Shown in pieces: positions 7,022 to 10,615 of a stretch of DNA of 10,615 nt. The stretch lies in NCBI GenBank assembly GCA_039920305.1, contig JBDSEA010000005.1, forward strand, positions 1 to 10,615, written 5' to 3'. The notes under the pieces were generated by a model. The model ran no database searches. It had not been told where the DNA came from and was given only the letters and a program-made list of their open reading frames with translations. A program made the translations under genes and the position numbers. This DNA comes from DASRAJ01 sp039920305 (lineage in GTDB: Bacteria; Bacteroidota; Bacteroidia; Chitinophagales; UBA10324). The first letter of the stretch is position 1; every line of letters begins with the position of its first letter.

Positions 7022-8305
7022 ATGCAAACAATTGCAGCAAAAAAGAAGCTTCTCGTCTCAGCGATGGCTGAAGCGCTGACCGGTTCAGAGATCATCAAGC
7101 TTGCATGGGAGGTGAATGACCTGATCCAATCAGGTGCAAAAATCTACAACTTTACCATTGGTGACTTTGACCCGAAGGTCTTTCCTATTCCGCGGGAACT
7201 CAGAGATGAGATCATTAAAGCTTTGCAGGAAAACCATACAAACTATCCACCTGCCAATGGCATCCCTGAATTGAGAAAAGAAGTTAGCAGATTTCTTGCT
7301 GATCACGGTGGCATCACTTATTCACCCGAAGAGATTCTGATTACCAGTGGAGGACGGCCTGCGATTTATTCTGTTTACATGACCCTGCTTGATGCAGGAA
7401 ACGGTGTGATTTTTCCAGTCCCTTCCTGGAATAATAATCACTATTGCCACCTGAGCGGTGCCACTCCCATTGCGATTGAAACTAAGAGAGAGAACAATTT
7501 TATGCCCGCAGCCGCGGAGATCAAGCCCCATTTGAAGGGTGCAACACTGCTCGCATTATGCTCACCTCAGAACCCTACCGGAACAACCTTTACTAAGGAA
7601 GCATTAACAGAAATCTGTGATCTGGTGCTGGAAGAGAATGGGCGCCGCAGTGAAAATGAAAAACCATTGTATGTCATTTATGATCAAATGTACTGGGTAC
7701 TTACCTATGGAAATACGAAGCATTATGATCCTGTTTCTCTTCGCCCGGAAATGCGTGATTATACCATCTTTATTGATGGCATTTCCAAATCGTTTGCCTC
7801 AACAGGATTGCGGGTGGGATGGGCATTTGGCCCGCAGACTGTGATTGATAAAATGAAATCCATAGCATCTCACATTGGAGCATGGGCCCCCAAGCCGGAG
7901 CAGGTTGCTGCTGCTAAATTTTTACAGCAAAGAGATTCTTTGCATTCCTTTCTTGACGATTTCAAAGAGCAACTTAATCTCCGCCTCGAAGGAATTTATA
8001 AGGGAATACAACAACTCCGAAGTGATGGATACGCAGTTGATGCTATTGCTCCACAGGCGGCTCTTTATCTTACAGTACAGTTTGAATTAAAAGGAAAGAA
8101 AACGACAGAGGGAAGAATCTTGCATACCACTGCTGATGTTACATCCTATTTGCTGCATGAATGCGGGATAGCTATTGTTCCCTTCTATGCATTTGGTTCT
8201 TCACATGACTCCACGTGGTACCGATTAAGTGTCGGAACCTGTAAGCTGCGGGAGATTGAAGAATCGCTTTCGAAGCTTCGATCAGGCCTGGCGAAATTGA
8301 AATGA
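7022..8305 (+). CDS. Class I/II PLP-dependent aminotransferase
   Basis: This 427-residue protein is a fold-type I aminotransferase of the aspartate aminotransferase superfamily. Seen in order: IGDFDP (46-51), NYPPANGIPELR (74-85, the 'Y-x-x-x-x-G-x-x-x-L-R' segment), ITSGGRPAIY (107-116), SPQNPTGT with the cofactor-ring asparagine (184), VIYDQMY with the aspartate that pairs with the pyridine nitrogen (221), DGISKSFASTGLRVGW with the Schiff-base lysine (256) and the phosphate-contact arginine (264), and WYRLSVG with the arginine that holds the substrate carboxylate (401). All catalytic residues are present, so it should be active in the cytoplasm, moving an amino group between an amino acid and a 2-oxo acid. 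The amino acid cannot be read from the sequence; aspartate, aromatic or branched-chain substrates are all possible. It starts at ATG 7022 and converges, 37 bases apart, on the membrane-protein gene. Confidence 0.92.
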   Translation: MQTIAAKKKLLVSAMAEALTGSEIIKLAWEVNDLIQSGAKIYNFTIGDFDPKVFPIPRELRDEIIKALQENHTNYPPANGIPELRKEVSRFLADHGGITYSPEEILITSGGRPAIYSVYMTLLDAGNGVIFPVPSWNNNHYCHLSGATPIAIETKRENNFMPAAAEIKPHLKGATLLALCSPQNPTGTTFTKEALTEICDLVLEENGRRSENEKPLYVIYDQMYWVLTYGNTKHYDPVSLRPEMRDYTIFIDGISKSFASTGLRVGWAFGPQTVIDKMKSIASHIGAWAPKPEQVAAAKFLQQRDSLHSFLDDFKEQLNLRLEGIYKGIQQLRSDGYAVDAIAPQAALYLTVQFELKGKKTTEGRILHTTADVTSYLLHECGIAIVPFYAFGSSHDSTWYRLSVGTCKLREIEESLSKLRSGLAKLK

Positions 8306-8342
8306 TGCTTTTGAGAAACTATATGTCTTTATGATTTTTCAC

Positions 8343-8861
8343 TTATGAAGCGGGGGGAAATGTTTTTACGGAACGCAACATTTGCAGTTTTCTGATCCAG
8401 CTATTGCATACCCATAAAACTACAAAAGCACAAGCACCAACCCCTGCGTCAATCAATGACCACCAAACAGGAATGCCGCGTACATGCTCCCAGCCAATAG
8501 CCATAACAATACTTAAGGCTGATGCGATCATTCCCCATTGAATCACCCATTGGTTTTTAACAGGGTCACGGTAAGGGCCAAAAAAAGCAATGGCTATTAA
8601 CAGGTGTGCAAAGGCAAGCCAATCGAAACCATAGCGCATGAAGTTATATTGCTCACTGGTTTCGAATACTCCTTCGCTCACATAGTTCCACCACTCCCGG
8701 AGAAAGGGCGGAAGGACTTCCGGCTTAGAAAGCAGGATGGTTAATTCCGTTCTCAGCGGAACTGCTGAGGCGCCATTCAATAGCAACCCTGCTACAGTAA
8801 TAATGATTGCAGCTTTAATTCTGTTCTGCAGGGCTTTCTCAGATAGGATTTCTTCAGGCAT
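8343..8861 (-). CDS. Four-helix integral membrane protein, function unknown
   Basis: I do not recognise this family. From the ATG at 8861 it is 172 residues. Four hydrophobic stretches are visible: about 16-36 (AAIIITVAGLLLNGASAVPL), 78-95 (around WLAFAHLLIAIAFF), 104-123 (around VIQWGMIASALSIVMAIGW) and 132-153 (around WWSLIDAGVGACAFVVLW). A polar loop of about 40 residues between helices 1 and 2 contains FLREWWNYVSEGVFETSEQY. Polar or charged residues at helix ends (GFDW, FGPYRDP, GWEHVRG, LIDAG) could be functional. There is no signal peptide and no metal or nucleotide motif. The frame can be extended 20 codons to a TTG at 8921, but that extension is polar and the ATG is the better start. 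It lies about 100 bases downstream of the RNA methyltransferase gene on the same strand. Confidence 0.75.
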   Translation of the reverse strand: MPEEILSEKALQNRIKAAIIITVAGLLLNGASAVPLRTELTILLSKPEVLPPFLREWWNYVSEGVFETSEQYNFMRYGFDWLAFAHLLIAIAFFGPYRDPVKNQWVIQWGMIASALSIVMAIGWEHVRGIPVWWSLIDAGVGACAFVVLWVCNSWIRKLQMLRSVKTFPPAS

Positions 8862-8963
8862 AGATGAATTTTTACTGAGCTGGTTCTGAGGGAGTTTTCC
8901 GGAATTAATTTTGAATGTCAAAAAGATTAAAACTTGTAAGTTATAAAAGCCATTTTAATATCA

Positions 8964-10166
8964 TCAATTGATTCTTACCAGACGTGCCATATAGAATCCA
9001 TCAAATCCTTCGGATGGAAAAATTTGTCTTTCTTCTTCCAGCCTGAATACAGGATGAGCAAGAAGAAACTGCTCAACAATTAATTGATTTTCTGAAGGAA
9101 GAATACTGCAGGTTGCATAAACCACCTTTCCACCGGGTTTTACCATTCTTGAATAGCGTTCAATAATTTCCTTTTGAAGCTGATGTACCCGGTTGATGTA
9201 TTCTAAATTCAATTTCCATTTGGCATCCGGGTTTCTGCGTATCACTCCCAAGCCGGAGCATGGAACATCAAGTAAAACTCTGTCAGCAGAATCATATAAT
9301 CTCTTGATAACCTTCGTGGTGTCAATGGTACGCGTCTCAATCATTCCGGCTCCGGCCCTTCTTGCGCGATGTCTAAGCTCCTGCAATTTCCATCCCTCTG
9401 TGTCCAATGCAATGAGCTGACCTTTATTTTGCATCAGAGCAGCAATGTGCAAAGTTTTACCGCCGGCACCTGCACATGCATCAACGACCCGCATCCCGGG
9501 CTGGATTTCGAGAAATGGTGCTACAGTTTGTGATGACGCGTCCTGAAGCTCAAACCAACCTTGTTTAAAAACAGGTTGTTGAAAAACATTCGCTCGCTTC
9601 ATCAGCAGTAAGGCATTTGGAAGGGAAGGCAGTGTTTCTGTTTCACAATCCGCCAGACGGAGCGCCTCGCGCAAATCCTCTATCGAAGTTTTTATGGTGT
9701 TTGTGCGAAGTACTACGCGCGCCTGCTCATTCAATGCATGTAATTCCTTTTCCCATTTATCAGGTAATTCACCTTGTCCAAGCTCATCGAGCCAGTCAGG
9801 TACAGATTCCCGGATAGCCCGGGCGGATTGCAAATTTTTGCTGTTTGCTATAATTTTTTCTTTTTCAATATTCTCATTTTCCCATGTACGCTCCTCGCTG
9901 TCTTGAAGGACAAGCCATGTATCAATGGCTTTCCTGAATTTATTTTCATCGGTTTCCTCAATTTCGCCGCAACTGCTTATCCAGCGCCACCAGCGGACAA
10001 CATCATAGGTGGTTTCGGCAATGAACCGGCGATCACGCGAACCCCATTTCGAATTCTTTTTCAGCGTTGACTCGATCACCCTGTCAGCATATTTCCCCTC
10101 CTGAAAAATAAGGTGAAGAGCTTCCCCAACTGCATTAACCAGGTTTTCATGAATAATCTTCGCCAT
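8964..10166 (-). CDS. RsmB/NOP-family RNA (cytosine-5) methyltransferase
   Basis: This protein of 400 residues (from the ATG at 10166) transfers a methyl group from SAM to C5 of cytosine in RNA, most likely rRNA. An N-terminal helical region (1 to about 145) looks like the NusB-like RNA-binding domain of RsmB. The catalytic part has FELQDASSQ (205-213), the SAM loop VVDACAGAGGKTLHIA (227-242), an acidic residue after strand 2 (IALD, Asp 255), DVPCSGLG with the product-release cysteine (303), and ATCSILPSEN with the nucleophilic cysteine (353). Both cysteines needed for m5C chemistry are present. The overall shape matches RsmB (16S rRNA C967 in E. coli), but other NOP members cannot be excluded, so no symbol is given. 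A TTG at 10190 would add eight residues; the ATG just before AKIIHENLV is preferred. It is divergent from the metal transporter gene with 140 bases between them. Confidence 0.88.
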   Translation of the reverse strand: MAKIIHENLVNAVGEALHLIFQEGKYADRVIESTLKKNSKWGSRDRRFIAETTYDVVRWWRWISSCGEIEETDENKFRKAIDTWLVLQDSEERTWENENIEKEKIIANSKNLQSARAIRESVPDWLDELGQGELPDKWEKELHALNEQARVVLRTNTIKTSIEDLREALRLADCETETLPSLPNALLLMKRANVFQQPVFKQGWFELQDASSQTVAPFLEIQPGMRVVDACAGAGGKTLHIAALMQNKGQLIALDTEGWKLQELRHRARRAGAGMIETRTIDTTKVIKRLYDSADRVLLDVPCSGLGVIRRNPDAKWKLNLEYINRVHQLQKEIIERYSRMVKPGGKVVYATCSILPSENQLIVEQFLLAHPVFRLEEERQIFPSEGFDGFYMARLVRIN

Positions 10167-10306
10167 CCGGTAAAGATGGTGAATGATCAATATTTAAAAT
10201 CCAACTTTTTTGCGTGATTTTTTATACATCGCTACAGGAGGACTGTTGCAACTTTGCAAATGGCAATTTAAAGGTGATTGATGAAGCAGAAAAAGTAAAA
10301 ACTAAC

Positions 10307-10615
10307 ATGCACGAAGAAAATCATTTTGTAAGCTCCAACATAGTTAAGGATGTAGTGATTGGAATGGCGGATGGATTAACAGTACCCTTTGCACTTGCTG
10401 CGGGACTTAGCGGCGCAGTTGATTCCAACATCATTGTTATCACTGCAGGAATTGCAGAAATTATTGCAGGCTCCATTGCCATGGGTTTGGGAGGCTACCT
10501 GGCAGGCAAAACGGATATTGATCATTATCATTCCGAGCTTAATCGCGAATACGAGGAAGTGGATCACGTGCCTGAGAAAGAAATGCAGGAAATTAAAGAC
10601 GTTCTCGGAGAATAC
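10307..10615 (+). CDS. VIT1/CCC1-family iron/manganese transporter (N-terminal part)
   Basis: The frame opens at ATG 10307 and runs off the window end after 103 codons. It shows the VIT family opening: VIGMADGLTVPFALAAGLSG (17-36), the first membrane helix with its conserved aspartate (Asp 22), then the second helix AGIAEIIAGSIAMGLGGYLA (47-66) with a glutamate and methionine in the pore-lining pattern. Next is the glutamate-rich cytoplasmic segment (77-103, including NREYEEVDHVPEKEM), which in plant VIT1 forms the metal-binding domain between helices 2 and 3. Family knowledge: these proteins move Fe2+ or Mn2+ out of the cytoplasm. Helices 3-5 would lie outside the window. The leader before the ATG is A-rich without a clear ribosome site. 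I see no convincing Fur or DtxR-like operator in the 140 bases shared with the divergent methyltransferase gene. Confidence 0.87.
   Translation, partial: MHEENHFVSSNIVKDVVIGMADGLTVPFALAAGLSGAVDSNIIVITAGIAEIIAGSIAMGLGGYLAGKTDIDHYHSELNREYEEVDHVPEKEMQEIKDVLGEY

Noticed and set aside
6862..7098. 78-codon minus-strand open frame across the aminotransferase start.
   Set aside because: It overlaps the aminotransferase start and the T9SS remnant; its composition is simply that of the opposite strand.
8306..8342. Spacer between the convergent aminotransferase and membrane-protein genes, considered as a bidirectional terminator.
   Set aside because: Only weak AT-rich symmetry is visible; no stable stem could be drawn.
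9774..10070. 98-codon plus-strand open frame.
   Set aside because: It lies wholly opposite the RNA methyltransferase gene, whose motifs are intact, and shows no recognisable domain.
10249..10256. CAACTTTG as a -7 element for the metal transporter gene.
   Set aside because: The first base departs from TAnnTTTG and no TTG is found at the expected distance upstream.

Overview
The window looks like chromosomal DNA from a member of the Bacteroidota. The evidence is a type IX secretion (T9SS) type A C-terminal sorting domain on one secreted protein and on two decayed gene remnants, a promoter of the Bacteroidota form (TTG, 19 nt, TAnnTTTG), general lack of clear Shine-Dalgarno sites, a fused E1 alpha/beta 2-oxoacid dehydrogenase, and a GH3-type acyl-adenylating enzyme. 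I see no phage, transposon, CRISPR, tRNA or rRNA signal. No genus can be named from the sequence alone.

Layout. Positions 2-247 (+) hold the C-terminal end of a 2-oxoacid:ferredoxin oxidoreductase beta subunit. Its stop codon abuts that of a convergent GH3-family gene (248-1798, -). Upstream of GH3 on the same strand are the fused E1 alpha/beta dehydrogenase (1905-3980, -), with its own promoter, and a secreted haem plus copper-monooxygenase-like T9SS protein (4068-5639, -). A frameshifted T9SS tail (5656-5981, -) ends 16 bases before that gene. An RluE-type 23S rRNA pseudouridine synthase follows (6004-6612, +), then a second eroded T9SS gene on the other strand (6694-6913, +). A class I PLP aminotransferase (7022-8305, +) converges on a four-helix membrane protein of unknown function (8343-8861, -). 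Upstream of that lies an RsmB/NOP-type RNA m5C methyltransferase (8964-10166, -). Divergent from it and cut by the window end is a VIT1/CCC1-family metal transporter (10307-10615, +).

How the genes relate. This is mostly ordinary core metabolism and RNA modification, not one coherent system. Two enzymes act on 2-oxo acids (the ferredoxin-linked oxidoreductase and the lipoate-complex E1), and the aminotransferase could supply or remove such acids, but they sit on different strands and need not be co-regulated. The most distinctive items are the cytochrome c / copper-monooxygenase / T9SS fusion, the two decayed sorting-domain genes on either side of rluE, and a promoter lying over a false TTG start of the E1 gene. 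Four long open frames begin at in-frame TTG codons with an ATG 8-20 codons inside (E1, rluE, the membrane protein and the methyltransferase); I prefer the ATG in each case.
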